NCBI GenBank assembly: GCA_025210345.1
Contig: JAOARX010000020.1
Span: 33,867-97,866, forward strand
Length of the DNA stretch: 64,000 bases
Reading direction: 5' to 3'
Origin: Pelagimonas sp.
GTDB lineage: Bacteria; Pseudomonadota; Alphaproteobacteria; Rhodobacterales; Rhodobacteraceae
This document shows positions 43,946 through 53,233 of the stretch, piece by piece. The position numbers and the translations under genes were made by a program. The notes under the pieces are model-generated. The model did not search any database. It was not told where the DNA came from and saw nothing but the letters and a program-made list of their open reading frames with translations. Each line of letters begins with the position of its first letter. Positions within the stretch are counted from its first letter, which is position 1.

Positions 43946-44575
43946 ATGCGTTACCTGTTTCTTACCATGCTGTTTGCCGCCAGTGCCCTGCGCGCCGATG
44001 GCGAACGTTCCGGTGATTTTGACTATTATGTGATGGCCCTGTCCTGGTCGCCCAATTGGTGCGAACTCGAAGGGGATGCGCGCAAATCCCCCCAATGTGA
44101 CGAAGACCACGGTTGGGTGCTGCATGGGCTTTGGCCCCAGTATCACCGGGGCTTCCCGGCCTATTGCCCCACCAGCGAACGCCACCCCTCGCGGCAGCAA
44201 ACCGCCGAGATGGCGGATATCATGGGCACGCCCGGCCTTGCCTGGCACCAGTGGAAAAAGCACGGCGTCTGTTCCGGCCTGTCGGCCACCGACTATTACG
44301 CGCTGTCGCGTGAGGCCTATGGCACGATCACCCGCCCCAAGGCCTTTCGCAAGCTGGACAAACGCGTGACCCTGCCGACCTCGGTGGTCGAAGAGGCCTT
44401 TCTCAAGGTCAATCCGGGGCTGGAAAAGGACATGCTGACCATCACCTGCCGCGATGGCATGATCCAAGAGGCACGGGTATGCCTGTCCAAAGATCTTGAT
44501 CCTGTCCCCTGCGGTCAGGACGTGGTCCGCGATTGCCGCATGAAAGACGCGCTGTTCACACCTGTTCGGGATTGA
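43946..44575 (+). CDS. Ribonuclease T2 family protein
   Basis: The 209-residue protein has a signal peptide (MRYLFLTMLFAASALRA) and the T2 conserved segments CAS1 (VLHGLWPQYH) and CAS2 (WHQWKKHGVCSG), with both catalytic His. Cysteines are suitable for periplasmic disulfides. It cleaves RNA via 2',3'-cyclic phosphates, the substrates of CpdB encoded at 34.5 kb, so the two could act in sequence on extracellular RNA. An AAGGGAAAGAG site precedes the ATG. Confidence 0.92.
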   Translation: MRYLFLTMLFAASALRADGERSGDFDYYVMALSWSPNWCELEGDARKSPQCDEDHGWVLHGLWPQYHRGFPAYCPTSERHPSRQQTAEMADIMGTPGLAWHQWKKHGVCSGLSATDYYALSREAYGTITRPKAFRKLDKRVTLPTSVVEEAFLKVNPGLEKDMLTITCRDGMIQEARVCLSKDLDPVPCGQDVVRDCRMKDALFTPVRD

Positions 44576-44656
44576 TTCATCGCGCTTTCAGGAAAGCTTA
44601 ACAGGTACGGCATAGCGTTCCCCGAGGTGATCTGGCGCAATACAGGAGAGGCGGGC

Positions 44657-45466
44657 ATGCGAAGGTGGTCATTCCTCTGGATTGTGGTGTGTTCTGCCTT
44701 GATCGGCTGCGCCGATGTTCCAGAGTTGCGCACGGCAACCATCAGCAACACACCTGCGAGCGCCCGAGATTTTGCGCAGGCTCGGCAAGCGGTGCAGGCC
44801 TGCGGTCTCTTGCCCGATAAGGACGCCATGTTTGCCCGGTTCAGGACCCTTGGATACCGGGTTTCCCGGGTTGATCTGTCCAAAACCGGGGTCATGTCCG
44901 GTTTTGATGCCGTGTATCACTTTGATGGGCCGGTCAAGCTTTCGGTCACATCTGAACAATGTATCGTCGGGCTGGACAACATGACCCCGCAGCAAAGCTA
45001 TGCCCTCGCTCGGATCTGGGCACAGCGCTATGACGCAAAAACCAACGCGGAGCTGGGCCAGGGCCTGTCGGATCTGGTTGTGCAGGCGTGGCGATCCACC
45101 TCATCCCGGCATCAAATCTATGTGGCCGCCTATAAAACCTGGCCCGGGGATGCGCCGCAATTCCATCAGGGCAAGGGCGCAGCCGTCACGCTGCGATATA
45201 TCCAGCTTCGGCCGCTAAAACCGATAGTCAAACCGCGCGATATCACCTGCGCAGATCCGGCCCAGGTGATCGCGCAGATCCGCGTCGTAATAGTCCTGAT
45301 AGGCGCCGCGCTCGGATCGGTTTTCATGCGGGATCTCGGGGCGAAATCCCAGGTGTCTGACCAGCGGTGCCATGTCCAGCCCCAGGTGTTCCAGCCGCAG
45401 AAACTGCCCGCGCTCGACGCCGGATACATCCTGCATATACCTTGTATACGGCGCATTTTGCAGTGA
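44657..45466 (+). CDS. Putative lipoprotein whose frame overruns a convergent sulfotransferase
   Basis: ATG 44657, with GGAGAGG upstream, begins a lipoprotein signal (MRRWSFLWIVVCSALIGC); Cys18 is the lipidated residue. The body (ACGLLPDKDAMFARFRTLGY; TSEQCIVGLDNMTPQQSYAL) looks like a compact domain ending near TLRYIQLRP, about base 45215. The frame has no stop until 45464-45466, so the last 84 residues are antisense to the sulfotransferase 3' end. Probably the natural stop was lost, or the extension is tolerated. The function is not recognised. Confidence 0.65.
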   Translation: MRRWSFLWIVVCSALIGCADVPELRTATISNTPASARDFAQARQAVQACGLLPDKDAMFARFRTLGYRVSRVDLSKTGVMSGFDAVYHFDGPVKLSVTSEQCIVGLDNMTPQQSYALARIWAQRYDAKTNAELGQGLSDLVVQAWRSTSSRHQIYVAAYKTWPGDAPQFHQGKGAAVTLRYIQLRPLKPIVKPRDITCADPAQVIAQIRVVIVLIGAALGSVFMRDLGAKSQVSDQRCHVQPQVFQPQKLPALDAGYILHIPCIRRILQ

Positions 45467-45898
45467 CATCACCGTGTGGGGATGGCGCAGAAACTCTGAA
45501 AAATCATGGGCTTTCGCCAGTCTCACCGCATCATGGTCAAAGCTCTGCCCCCGCAGCCAATGGTAATAGCTGACCGCGCGGTCCCAGGGGTTGCGCACAA
45601 TGGTAAAGCAGAACATCTGCTCCATCTGCGCGGCCGTGACCACACCGTCGATATCCGCCAGCGTCGCATGTTTCCACAGCCGCCCGCGTGCCTTCAGCCC
45701 CTTGACCCGCCCGCGCCGTTTTTGCGCCTTGGGCGTGTCGCCAATCAAAATGTCGTCGCGATGCGCGCGGTTTTCCAGCGCCAGCGCCATCGACGTCCCC
45801 CCGGTTTTGGGGATGTGAACAAAGATATACTGGCGGCCCGGCGAAATGATCATGCGCGGACCATAATCCATCTTTTCACCGTCCAAAAGCTTGGTCAT
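45215..45898 (-). CDS. Sulfotransferase family protein
   Basis: The 227-residue protein starts at ATG 45898, with GGAG upstream. The PAPS-binding loop is YIFVHIPKTGGTSMALALE, and the 3'-phosphate motif region is FCFTIVRNPWDRAVSYYHWL. The C-terminus GDIARFDYRF is typical. A longer minus-strand frame extends over the neighbouring acyl-CoA synthetase, but the conserved protein begins here. It may sulfate a cell-surface sugar or other acceptor; none is evident nearby. It is divergent from the acyl-CoA synthetase with only 33 bases between the starts. Confidence 0.88.
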   Translation of the reverse strand: MTKLLDGEKMDYGPRMIISPGRQYIFVHIPKTGGTSMALALENRAHRDDILIGDTPKAQKRRGRVKGLKARGRLWKHATLADIDGVVTAAQMEQMFCFTIVRNPWDRAVSYYHWLRGQSFDHDAVRLAKAHDFSEFLRHPHTVMSLQNAPYTRYMQDVSGVERGQFLRLEHLGLDMAPLVRHLGFRPEIPHENRSERGAYQDYYDADLRDHLGRICAGDIARFDYRF

Positions 45899-45931
45899 AT
45901 TCTCCGCAACATTATTTTGAGGAGAAGTCCC

Positions 45932-47557
45932 ATGGGCTGGATGCGTGATGAAACTGGATTGGAAAAGAACGACGCGAATTTTGTGCCGCTCACCCCTTTG
46001 TCCTTTCTGCCCCGCGCGGCAGAGATCTGGCCGGATCATCTGGCGGTGGTTTATGGCCCCCATCGCAAGACCTATCGCGAATATCATGACCGGGTGACCC
46101 GTCTGGCCTCGGCGCTGACCAAGCTGGGGGTGGAACCCGGCGATGTGGTCGCGACGATCCTTCCCAACATCCCCGCGCAGGTCGAGGCCCATTTCGGCGT
46201 GCCCGCCTGTGGCGCGGTGCTGAACGCGATCAACACCCGCCTGGATGTCAGCACCATCAGCTATATCCTGGATCACGGTGAGGCCAAGGTGGTTCTGTGC
46301 GACCCCCAGTTCCTGCCGGTTCTGGCCGAAGCCATCGAAGGCATGGTGACAACGCCCCCCAAGGTGATCGAAGTCGCCGACGACCATGGCGGCGCCCATG
46401 CCCATGGCCACTATATGGAATACGAAGACCTGCTGGCCACCGGGGATGCGGATTTCGACTGGGTGATGCCCAAGGACGAATGGGAAAGCCTGGCGCTGAA
46501 CTATACCTCGGGCACCACGGGGCGACCCAAGGGCGTGGTCTATCACCACCGGGGTGCCTATCTGAATGCCATGGGGCAGGTGATCAGCTGGCGCATCACC
46601 CTGCACCCCGTTTATCTGACCATCGTGCCGCTGTTCCACTGCAACGGCTGGTGCCACACTTGGATGATGCCCGCCGTCGGCGGCACCGTGGTGTGCTGCC
46701 GCGATATCACCGCCCATGACATTTTCGATGCCATCGCCGACGAAGGCGTGACCCATTTCGGCGGCGCCCCCATCGTGTTGAACATGCTGGTCAACGCCCC
46801 CGACGATCAAAAGCGCGATTTCGATCATGTGGTTGAGGTCTTTACCGCCGGTGCTCCGCCCGCGCCTGCCACTCTCGCCAAGATCGAGCCCATGGGCTTT
46901 AACGTCACGCAGGTTTACGGGCTGACCGAGGTCTATGGCCCGGCGACCGAATGCACGTGGAAGGCCGAATGGGATCACCTTGTGGGGGATGACCGCGCCG
47001 CGATCAAAGCCCGTCAGGGGGTCGCCATGCCCTTTATGCAACCGGTGCGCGTCACCGACGAGGCGATGAATGACGTCCCCCGCGACAGCGAAACCAAAGG
47101 GGAAATCATGTTCCGCGGCAACGGTGTGATGAAGGGCTATCTCAAGAACCCCAAAGCCACCGCCGAGGCCTTTGAAGGGGGGTATTTCCACTCGGGCGAC
47201 ATCGCCATTCAGCACCCGGACAGCTTTATCCAGATCGCCGACCGCGCCAAGGATATCATCATCTCGGGCGGGGAAAACATCAGTTCCGTCGAAGTCGAAA
47301 GCTGTCTCATGGGCCACGAAGCGGTGCTGTTGTGTGCGGTGGTTGCCAAACCCGATGAAAAATGGGGCGAGGTCCCCTGCGCCTTTGTCGAGCTCAAGGA
47401 CAATCACGACGCGACAGAAGCCGACATGATCGCCTTTGCCCGCGAACGTCTGGCGGGCTTCAAAACCCCGAAAAAAGTGGTGTTCCAAGAGCTGCCAAAG
47501 ACCTCGACCGGCAAGATCCAGAAGTTCGAGTTGCGACGCATTGCCACCGAACTTTGA
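45932..47557 (+). CDS. Acyl-CoA synthetase (AMP-binding)
   Basis: The 541-residue protein starts at ATG 45932, with GAGGAGAAG upstream. AMP-binding motifs are [33 protein letters not shown] and the catalytic-lysine end [14 protein letters not shown]; the hinge is [21 protein letters not shown]. It activates a fatty, branched or methylthio acid to its CoA ester. In marine Rhodobacterales close relatives include medium-chain ligases and DmdB (methylmercaptopropionate); which one this is cannot be read from motifs. Confidence 0.9.
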   Translation: MGWMRDETGLEKNDANFVPLTPLSFLPRAAEIWPDHLAVVYGPHRKTYREYHDRVTRLASALTKLGVEPGDVVATILPNIPAQVEAHFGVPACGAVLNAINTRLDVSTISYILDHGEAKVVLCDPQFLPVLAEAIEGMVTTPPKVIEVADDHGGAHAHGHYMEYEDLLATGDADFDWVMPKDEWESLALNYTSGTTGRPKGVVYHHRGAYLNAMGQVISWRITLHPVYLTIVPLFHCNGWCHTWMMPAVGGTVVCCRDITAHDIFDAIADEGVTHFGGAPIVLNMLVNAPDDQKRDFDHVVEVFTAGAPPAPATLAKIEPMGFNVTQVYGLTEVYGPATECTWKAEWDHLVGDDRAAIKARQGVAMPFMQPVRVTDEAMNDVPRDSETKGEIMFRGNGVMKGYLKNPKATAEAFEGGYFHSGDIAIQHPDSFIQIADRAKDIIISGGENISSVEVESCLMGHEAVLLCAVVAKPDEKWGEVPCAFVELKDNHDATEADMIAFARERLAGFKTPKKVVFQELPKTSTGKIQKFELRRIATEL

Positions 47558-47639
47558 TAGATCTTTTGTTCCCCCCGCTCGGCTCGGTATCATGACATCG
47601 GGTCAAAGAAGGAGCGGGGGTGCAAACCCCTGATAAAGA

Positions 47640-47930
47640 ATGAGTATTTTCGTCATCGGTTGCGTCACGGTCAACCCGGCCGAACCAGACGCCTTTCAGC
47701 ACTATCTGGATGTCACCTCCCCCTTGCTGGAAAAGGCCGGGGCCCGGGTTATCCAGCAGTTCTCACTGGAAAATGCGCTGATCGGTGAAAAGCCCGCCGA
47801 GATGATCATGATCGTGGAATACCCTGACATGGCGGCGGTCGACGGGCTGTTCCAAAGCCCGGAATACCAAGCCGTGATCCCGGTTCGAAACCGCGCATTT
47901 TCAACCTATTCGGTCAGTATGGTCAGCTAG
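47640..47930 (+). CDS. DUF1330 family protein
   Basis: This 96-residue dimeric alpha/beta-barrel-type protein has AEMIMIVEYPDMAAVDGLFQ and SPEYQAVIPVRNRAFST, the DUF1330 pattern. It is cytosolic with unknown function. The 82-base gap after the acyl-CoA synthetase holds an inverted repeat (CCCCCGCTC at 47572-47580, GAGCGGGGG at 47612-47620) and an alternative GGGG/CCCC hairpin. The ribosome site is weak (AAAGA). Confidence 0.82.
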   Translation: MSIFVIGCVTVNPAEPDAFQHYLDVTSPLLEKAGARVIQQFSLENALIGEKPAEMIMIVEYPDMAAVDGLFQSPEYQAVIPVRNRAFSTYSVSMVS

Positions 47931-48052
47931 GCTCGGCACCAAGCTCTGATGACCGGAGGCGCTCGCTATCCCCCTCGGGTCTGGTTTCCACCGGCGATTG
48001 CCCGCCAAATGCCTGTGTGGTACTCTTGCGCAAAACGTGGCAGAGCAGCCCT

Positions 48053-49078
48053 ATGACCGCATTGAAAGAATTCGACCGGCTTGAGGCCTCGGGCCTGTGG
48101 CGTGAATCCCCCGATTCACAGCGCCGCAATGTCGTGGTGTCGCTTGGGGACAATTCGCTGACGATCCTTGATACCAAAAGCCAGCAAGCACTGGCGCATT
48201 GGTCTTTGGCGGCGGTGGAACGCAGCAATGGCACCGGCCTGCCCGCAGTATATCACCCGGACGGCGACCCCGGTGAGACGCTGGAAATCGCCGAAGACGA
48301 AGCCCAGATGATCGCGGGGATCGACAGTCTCTTGCGCGATATCGAACGGCGCCGCCCGCATCCGGGCAAGCTGCGCTGGCTGCTTGGCTCTGGGGTCACG
48401 GCCGCGCTGGTGGCTGGGGCGGTCTTTTGGCTGCCTGATGCGTTGATGGAGTATACCGCCCGCGCCCTGCCCTTTGCCAAGCGGCAAGAGATCGGGCAAG
48501 CGGCGCTGGATCACATGTCGCGTGTGACGGGCCAAGCCTGCATGACCGCCGAGGCCGCCGCCCCCCTGAACCATCTGGCGACCCGCACCTTTGAAGGCCG
48601 CGCCGGGCAGATTGTCATCGTCCCCACAGGCAAGGCCGCCGCCACCCATTTGCCCGGTCAGATCATCATTCTGAACCGCTCGGTGGTCGAAGATCACGAA
48701 GACCCGGATGTGGCCGCGGGCTATGTTCTGGCGGAACGCGCCCGCGCGCAGGTGTCCGACCCGCTGGCGGACTTGATTCAACAGGCCGGATTTTTCAACA
48801 GCCTGCGGCTTTTGGCGACGGGAAACCTGTCGGACGCCGCCCTGCGCGCCTATGCCGAAGACCGCATCGCCCAAGATGCACCAAAGATCGACCCCACCGT
48901 GCTTTTGGCGCTGTTCCAAGCCACGCAGATCCGCAGCACGGCCTATGCCTATGCGGTTGATGTCACGGGCGAAACCACGCTTTCCCTGATCGAAGGCGAC
49001 CCCCTGCGCAGCGGGGCGGGCCCCGTGGTTCTCAGCGACGCGGATTGGGTGCGCTTGCAGGGCATCTGCGGCGGCTAA
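48053..49078 (+). CDS. Membrane protein resembling M48 metallopeptidase without zinc histidines
   Basis: The 341-residue protein starts at ATG 48053. The N-terminal part is cytosolic, one membrane helix lies at about 107-129 (WLLGSGVTAALVAGAVFW), and then a periplasmic region. The segment THLPGQIIILNRSVVEDHED aligns with the M48 signature LPGG-I-V-GLL-, and the following AAGYVLAERARA stands where M48 has AAVLAHExxH. Glu228 is kept but both His are replaced. This predicts an inactive homologue. The fold assignment is inference from the short alignment. Confidence 0.62.
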   Translation: MTALKEFDRLEASGLWRESPDSQRRNVVVSLGDNSLTILDTKSQQALAHWSLAAVERSNGTGLPAVYHPDGDPGETLEIAEDEAQMIAGIDSLLRDIERRRPHPGKLRWLLGSGVTAALVAGAVFWLPDALMEYTARALPFAKRQEIGQAALDHMSRVTGQACMTAEAAAPLNHLATRTFEGRAGQIVIVPTGKAAATHLPGQIIILNRSVVEDHEDPDVAAGYVLAERARAQVSDPLADLIQQAGFFNSLRLLATGNLSDAALRAYAEDRIAQDAPKIDPTVLLALFQATQIRSTAYAYAVDVTGETTLSLIEGDPLRSGAGPVVLSDADWVRLQGICGG

Positions 49079-49090
49079 CCCCCATGCGAA

Positions 49091-49116
49091 AAGCCCCACC
49101 TGTCTGGGCGGGGCTT
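49091..49116. terminator. Bidirectional hairpin after the M48-like gene
   Basis: AAGCCCC/GGGGCTT arms have an additional inner CC/GG pairing and modest A and T ends. It lies 12 bases after the stop and before the convergent gene at 49194. Confidence 0.6.
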
Positions 49117-49193
49117 CTGGGTGGGGCTTGGCCAGGTTGGTGCGTAAGGCCTGTTCCTCAGGGATCGTGCCCTGGGGATCGCGTTACGCCACG

Positions 49194-50243
49194 CTATTCA
49201 AAGTCATAGCTGGGATTGGAGAACGGCAACCGCCCCCCCCGGCCCACGACGTTTGGCTCGCGCGTTTTGTGATTGCGCTTGGACAGGGCGTTCCTGCGCG
49301 GAACCCTGTTGGTCCAGAGCGCCTGCGTCTGGCGATAGCCCTGCACGGTCTGCACCGCGCGGTAGGGATTCAGGCGATCATCAGACCAGGCCTTGCGATA
49401 GCCCGTAGGCACATACAACCCCTTGGATTGCATCAGATTTTCATAGGCGCGCTTTGGCATGATCCGCGTGCTGCCGGGCAAGGCATCCAGACTGTCGTCC
49501 CAGCTGCGGCCATAGGTGACCCGTGTCTGCACCGGGGCCGCATCGTTGACCTTGAGTGTTGTGGCCTGTGGCCCGCAATTGATCTTGAGCGCCCGCCCAT
49601 CCGCGGTGCGCATGCCCTGCCCCTGACGACAGGCACTGTAGAATGTGGGCTTGGGCGCGGCCACGGCGGCAGGCGCCCGATTGGCAACCCGCCAGGTCAC
49701 CGGCGCCCGGTTCCACGCGGCAGGCGCGCGCACCACCCGCGGGGGCGCCGCCATCACCGGTTTGGAGGCCGGCGCGCGCACGACCTGCGGCACAGGTCTG
49801 GTGATCTGAATGGGTTTGGGTGCGGTCGTCGTGGTCTGCATGATCTGGCGCGGAGCCGGTTTCGACGGGGCGACCACAGGGATTTCGGGTTTGGGCTGCG
49901 GCGCAAGCGTGATCTGCACGGGCCGAGTTGTGGCGCGCGGCGCGGGCTTGGGCGCGGGTTTCGCTGCCGGTGCCGGGGCCGCCGCCTGCACGCTGCGCCC
50001 GCCCAAGGTCGGCGTCTGACCACAGATCTGTTTGCGCTGGCGTGTCACGCGCGGCACCCAGGTGACCGCACCGTCATAGCCCGCGCGCACAAACACACAG
50101 CCCTTGTTGTCCACGAATTGCGCGCCCTTATACGAGGCGGGTGGAAAATTGGCCGGGATATTGCCTTGCGCCTGCACCATCTGCGGCGCGCTCCCGATAC
50201 TGGTTACAAATATGGCGAGGATCGCCAGCGTCTTTAATGTCAT
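49194..50243 (-). CDS. Secreted Ala/Pro-rich protein of unknown function
   Basis: The 349-residue protein starts at ATG 50243 with a signal peptide (TLKTLAILAIFVTSIGS, cut near VQA-Q). The first conserved block (NFPPASYKGAQFVDNKGCVF, VRAGYDGAVTWVPRV) is followed by a long Ala/Pro/Lys low-complexity region (about 90-200). A second block has CRQGQGMRTADGRALKINCG. A basic C-terminal tail with NPYRAVQTVQGYRQTQA ends the protein. Four Cys suggest disulfides. A similar N-terminal block often sits in SPOR-domain proteins of Rhodobacteraceae, but no SPOR domain is clear here. It may act at the cell wall. Confidence 0.78.
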   Translation of the reverse strand: MTLKTLAILAIFVTSIGSAPQMVQAQGNIPANFPPASYKGAQFVDNKGCVFVRAGYDGAVTWVPRVTRQRKQICGQTPTLGGRSVQAAAPAPAAKPAPKPAPRATTRPVQITLAPQPKPEIPVVAPSKPAPRQIMQTTTTAPKPIQITRPVPQVVRAPASKPVMAAPPRVVRAPAAWNRAPVTWRVANRAPAAVAAPKPTFYSACRQGQGMRTADGRALKINCGPQATTLKVNDAAPVQTRVTYGRSWDDSLDALPGSTRIMPKRAYENLMQSKGLYVPTGYRKAWSDDRLNPYRAVQTVQGYRQTQALWTNRVPRRNALSKRNHKTREPNVVGRGGRLPFSNPSYDFE

Positions 50244-50388
50244 GTCTGCCCCCACAGATGTAAGGGCAGAATGCATGATCACCTGTGATGTGTAAAGTGT
50301 TGAAAGGGTTAATGCCTTTCCCCCTTACAGCGGGTCGCGGACGCACCGCGGATTTCAGGCGGTTTCGCGCCGATGCCTGCGGCGGGCG

Positions 50389-51021
50389 TTACTTTGTACC
50401 AAACATCCGATCGCCCGCATCGCCCAGACCGGGCAGGATGTACCCCTTTTCATTCAGGCGCTCATCCAGCGACGCAGTGACAATCGGCACATCCGGATGG
50501 GCTTCTTTCATGCGAGCCACGCCCTCGGGGGCGGCCAGAAGACACAGGAACCGGATGTTCTTGGCCCCTTTCTCCTTAACCAGATCAATCGCCGCAACCG
50601 AAGAGTTCCCGGTGGCCAGCATCGGGTCGACGACGATGGTCAGACGGTCCTCAAGCGCGGTCGGCAGCTTGCAATAATACTGAACGGGCTTGAGCGTTTC
50701 TTCGTCCCGATACAGCCCGACAAAGCCCACCCGCGCCGATGGGATCAGGTCGTGCACCCCATCCAAAAGCCCGTTGCCCGCGCGCAAAATCGACACCAGC
50801 GCCATTTTCTTGCCCGCGATCACAGGCGCGTCCATCTCGACCAGCGGCGTTTCGATACTGCGGGTGGTCATCGGCAGGTCGCGCGTGACCTCATAGGCCA
50901 GCAAATGACTGATTTCCTTAAGAAGCTGGCGGAAATGGTTGGTCGATTTATCCTTGTCCCGCATCAAGGTCAGCTTGTGCTGGACCAGCGGGTGATCGAC
51001 GACGGTCAGATGTTGGCTCAT
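50389..51021 (-). CDS. upp: Uracil phosphoribosyltransferase
   Basis: The 210-residue protein starts [20 protein letters not shown] and has the PRPP loop [16 protein letters not shown] and C-terminal [11 protein letters not shown]. It makes UMP from uracil and PRPP. It is last of the five-gene nucleoside-salvage operon and overlaps the add stop as ATGA. Uracil arises from cytidine via Cdd and a nucleoside phosphorylase; DeoA acts mainly on thymidine and deoxyuridine. Confidence 0.96.
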   Translation of the reverse strand: MSQHLTVVDHPLVQHKLTLMRDKDKSTNHFRQLLKEISHLLAYEVTRDLPMTTRSIETPLVEMDAPVIAGKKMALVSILRAGNGLLDGVHDLIPSARVGFVGLYRDEETLKPVQYYCKLPTALEDRLTIVVDPMLATGNSSVAAIDLVKEKGAKNIRFLCLLAAPEGVARMKEAHPDVPIVTASLDERLNEKGYILPGLGDAGDRMFGTK

Positions 51022-52022
51022 GATGTTTCCAATCTTTTGCTGATGGTGGCGCGGGTGTCTTCGTCGCAGAAGGCGGCCTCAAGCGCGGTCTGGGTCACCT
51101 GCCCGAATACCTCCTGGTCCCAGCCAAAGCATTGGGCCAGATTGCGATATTCGCGGCGCAGGGTGGTGTGGAAAAAGGGCGGATCATCGGTTGAAACCGT
51201 CACGCGCACCCCGGCATCGCGCAGGCGTTCAATGGGGTGTTGATCAAGGCGGGGATAAACCCCCAAAGCCACATTGGACCCCGGACAGACCTCAAGCGTC
51301 ACACCGCGCTCGATCAACAGGTCCATGGTGGCCGGGTCCTCGATCACGCGCACCCCGTGACCGATGCGTGACACCCCCAGGTCCAGCACCGCGGCGCGCA
51401 CCTCTTGGGGGCCACGCCATTCTCCCGCATGGGTGGTCAGCTGCAGCCCCGCCTCGCGCGCCATGTCATAGCTATAGGCAAAATCCCCCTGTTCGCCTTG
51501 GTTCTCGTCGCCACCCATGCCCAGCCCCACAAGCCAGTCCCCGGCGGTTTCCGCCGCGCACAGGGCCGAGGCCTTGGCCTTGTCCGGGCCAAAGTGGCGG
51601 ATCACGGTGGACACCCCGCGCAGGGTGATCCCCCAATCCCGCTCGGCCTGGTCTGCGGCCTCTTTGATGGCCTGCAGATATTCACGCCACGCCCCCAGAT
51701 CCGATCCGCCGCAAAAATCCGGCGAGATGAACGACTCGGTGTAGACAACCCCGTTCTCAGCGCTTTCTTGCAAGATGGCGCGGGTCAGGCGGGCGAAATC
51801 CTCGGGGGTCTGCAAGACGCTGGTCGCGGCTTCGTAGACGGACAGGAAATGCACAAAGTCGCGAAAATCATACGATCCGTCATCGCGAAAGATCCTGGAC
51901 AGGTCGATCTTTTTCTCATGCGCCAGCTGGCGGATAAAGGCGGGCGGTGCCGCGCCTTCGTGATGCAGGTGCAATTCGATTTTTGGCAGCGCCTCAAGGG
52001 CGGTCAACTGGTCTTCATCCAT
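51018..52022 (-). CDS. add: Adenosine deaminase
   Basis: The 334-residue protein starts at ATG 52022, overlapping the deoB stop; the longer frame is antisense noise. Zinc and catalytic motifs are [25 protein letters not shown] and [11 protein letters not shown]. It converts adenosine or deoxyadenosine to inosine. The pattern fits Add rather than adenine deaminase, though related aminohydrolases share these motifs. It is the fourth gene of the operon. Confidence 0.9.
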   Translation of the reverse strand: MDEDQLTALEALPKIELHLHHEGAAPPAFIRQLAHEKKIDLSRIFRDDGSYDFRDFVHFLSVYEAATSVLQTPEDFARLTRAILQESAENGVVYTESFISPDFCGGSDLGAWREYLQAIKEAADQAERDWGITLRGVSTVIRHFGPDKAKASALCAAETAGDWLVGLGMGGDENQGEQGDFAYSYDMAREAGLQLTTHAGEWRGPQEVRAAVLDLGVSRIGHGVRVIEDPATMDLLIERGVTLEVCPGSNVALGVYPRLDQHPIERLRDAGVRVTVSTDDPPFFHTTLRREYRNLAQCFGWDQEVFGQVTQTALEAAFCDEDTRATISKRLETS

Positions 52023-53233
52023 CACAGGAAACTCCGTCCCGGGCCCTGTGCGGGCACCCCAAGGTGCGCCGCGATCGAGGCCGCCACATCCACAAATCCG
52101 ATCTGACCCAAGGCCCCCGCACCGCACCCGGCCACCAGCACCGGCACCCGTTCGCGGGTGTGATCCGTGCCGCTCCAACTGGGGTCATTGCCGTGGTCCG
52201 CCGTGATCAGCAACATGTCATCGGGGCGCAGGCGCGGCAGGATCTGCCCCAGCTCAGCGTCAAACCATTCAAGATGGCGGGCATAGCCGGACACATCGCG
52301 GCGATGACCATAGAGGCTGTCAAATTCGACAAAATTGGCGAATGTCAGACTGCCCTCTTCGGCGGTGTCGACCAGATCCCCCAGATGGCGCATCAGCACC
52401 TCATCGGGGCCTTTGCGCAGCTCATCAATGCCGGTCATGGAAAAGATATCGCCAATCTTGCCAACCGCATAGACCCGCCGGCCGGCATCCTGAACCCAGT
52501 TGGTCAAAACCGGTTCGGGCGGCACGATAGCATAGTCATGCCGGTTGGCGGTGCGCTGGAAATTCCCCGGCGCGCCAACAAAGGGCCGCGCGATGACCCG
52601 CCCGACTTTCATGTCATGCAGATGCGGCGCGAGCGATGTGCACAGGTCATACAGACGCTCTAGGCCGAAATGCTCTTCATGGGCAGCGATCTGGAACACG
52701 CTGTCCGCCGAGGTGTAACAGATCGGTTGACCTGTGCGCAGATGCGCTTCGCCGAACTGTTCGATCATCACGGTGCCCGACCCGTGGCAATTGCCCAAGA
52801 TCCCGTCCGTCCCGGCATATTTGGCGGCAAGGGTGGTGATCTCTGGGGGAAAGGCCGGGGTTTCATCGGGAAAGTAGTGCCAATCCCAGGGCACGGGCAA
52901 TCCCGCCAGCTCCCAATGGCCCGAGGGGGTGTCCTTGCCTTTGGACAGTTCGTTCGCAGCCCCCCAAAGCCCCTTTGCCGCGCCCTGAGTCAGCGCCGGT
53001 CGCGGCGTGCCGCTGGCGGTCTCTAAGGCGTGAAACAGCCCCAGGCGCGCAAGATTGGGCAGGTGCAATGGCCCGCTGCGCCCCTCTTCGGCCTGCCCCG
53101 TGGCGCAGGCATCGGCGATATGGCCCAGCGTATCGGCCCCCGCATCCGGCAGATCGCCGTTATAATACTGATCCGCATCCCGCGCGCCGCCGATGCCCAC
53201 CGAATCCATCACCACCAAAAACGCCCGCATCAT
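52022..53233 (-). CDS. deoB: Phosphopentomutase
   Basis: The 403-residue alkaline-phosphatase-superfamily enzyme has FLVVMDSVGIGGARDAD, DAGADTLGHIAD and LLITADHGNDPSW metal motifs. It interconverts (deoxy)ribose 1-phosphate and 5-phosphate, moving the sugar released by DeoA into central metabolism. It has tandem ATG codons (53233 and 53230) at the deoA overlap. Confidence 0.95.
   Translation of the reverse strand: MMRAFLVVMDSVGIGGARDADQYYNGDLPDAGADTLGHIADACATGQAEEGRSGPLHLPNLARLGLFHALETASGTPRPALTQGAAKGLWGAANELSKGKDTPSGHWELAGLPVPWDWHYFPDETPAFPPEITTLAAKYAGTDGILGNCHGSGTVMIEQFGEAHLRTGQPICYTSADSVFQIAAHEEHFGLERLYDLCTSLAPHLHDMKVGRVIARPFVGAPGNFQRTANRHDYAIVPPEPVLTNWVQDAGRRVYAVGKIGDIFSMTGIDELRKGPDEVLMRHLGDLVDTAEEGSLTFANFVEFDSLYGHRRDVSGYARHLEWFDAELGQILPRLRPDDMLLITADHGNDPSWSGTDHTRERVPVLVAGCGAGALGQIGFVDVAASIAAHLGVPAQGPGRSFL

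Noticed and set aside
45899..47593. N-terminal two thirds of a 792-codon minus-strand frame ending in the sulfotransferase
   Set aside because: It is antisense to the acyl-CoA synthetase, which has clear AMP-binding motifs; the conserved sulfotransferase starts at 45898.
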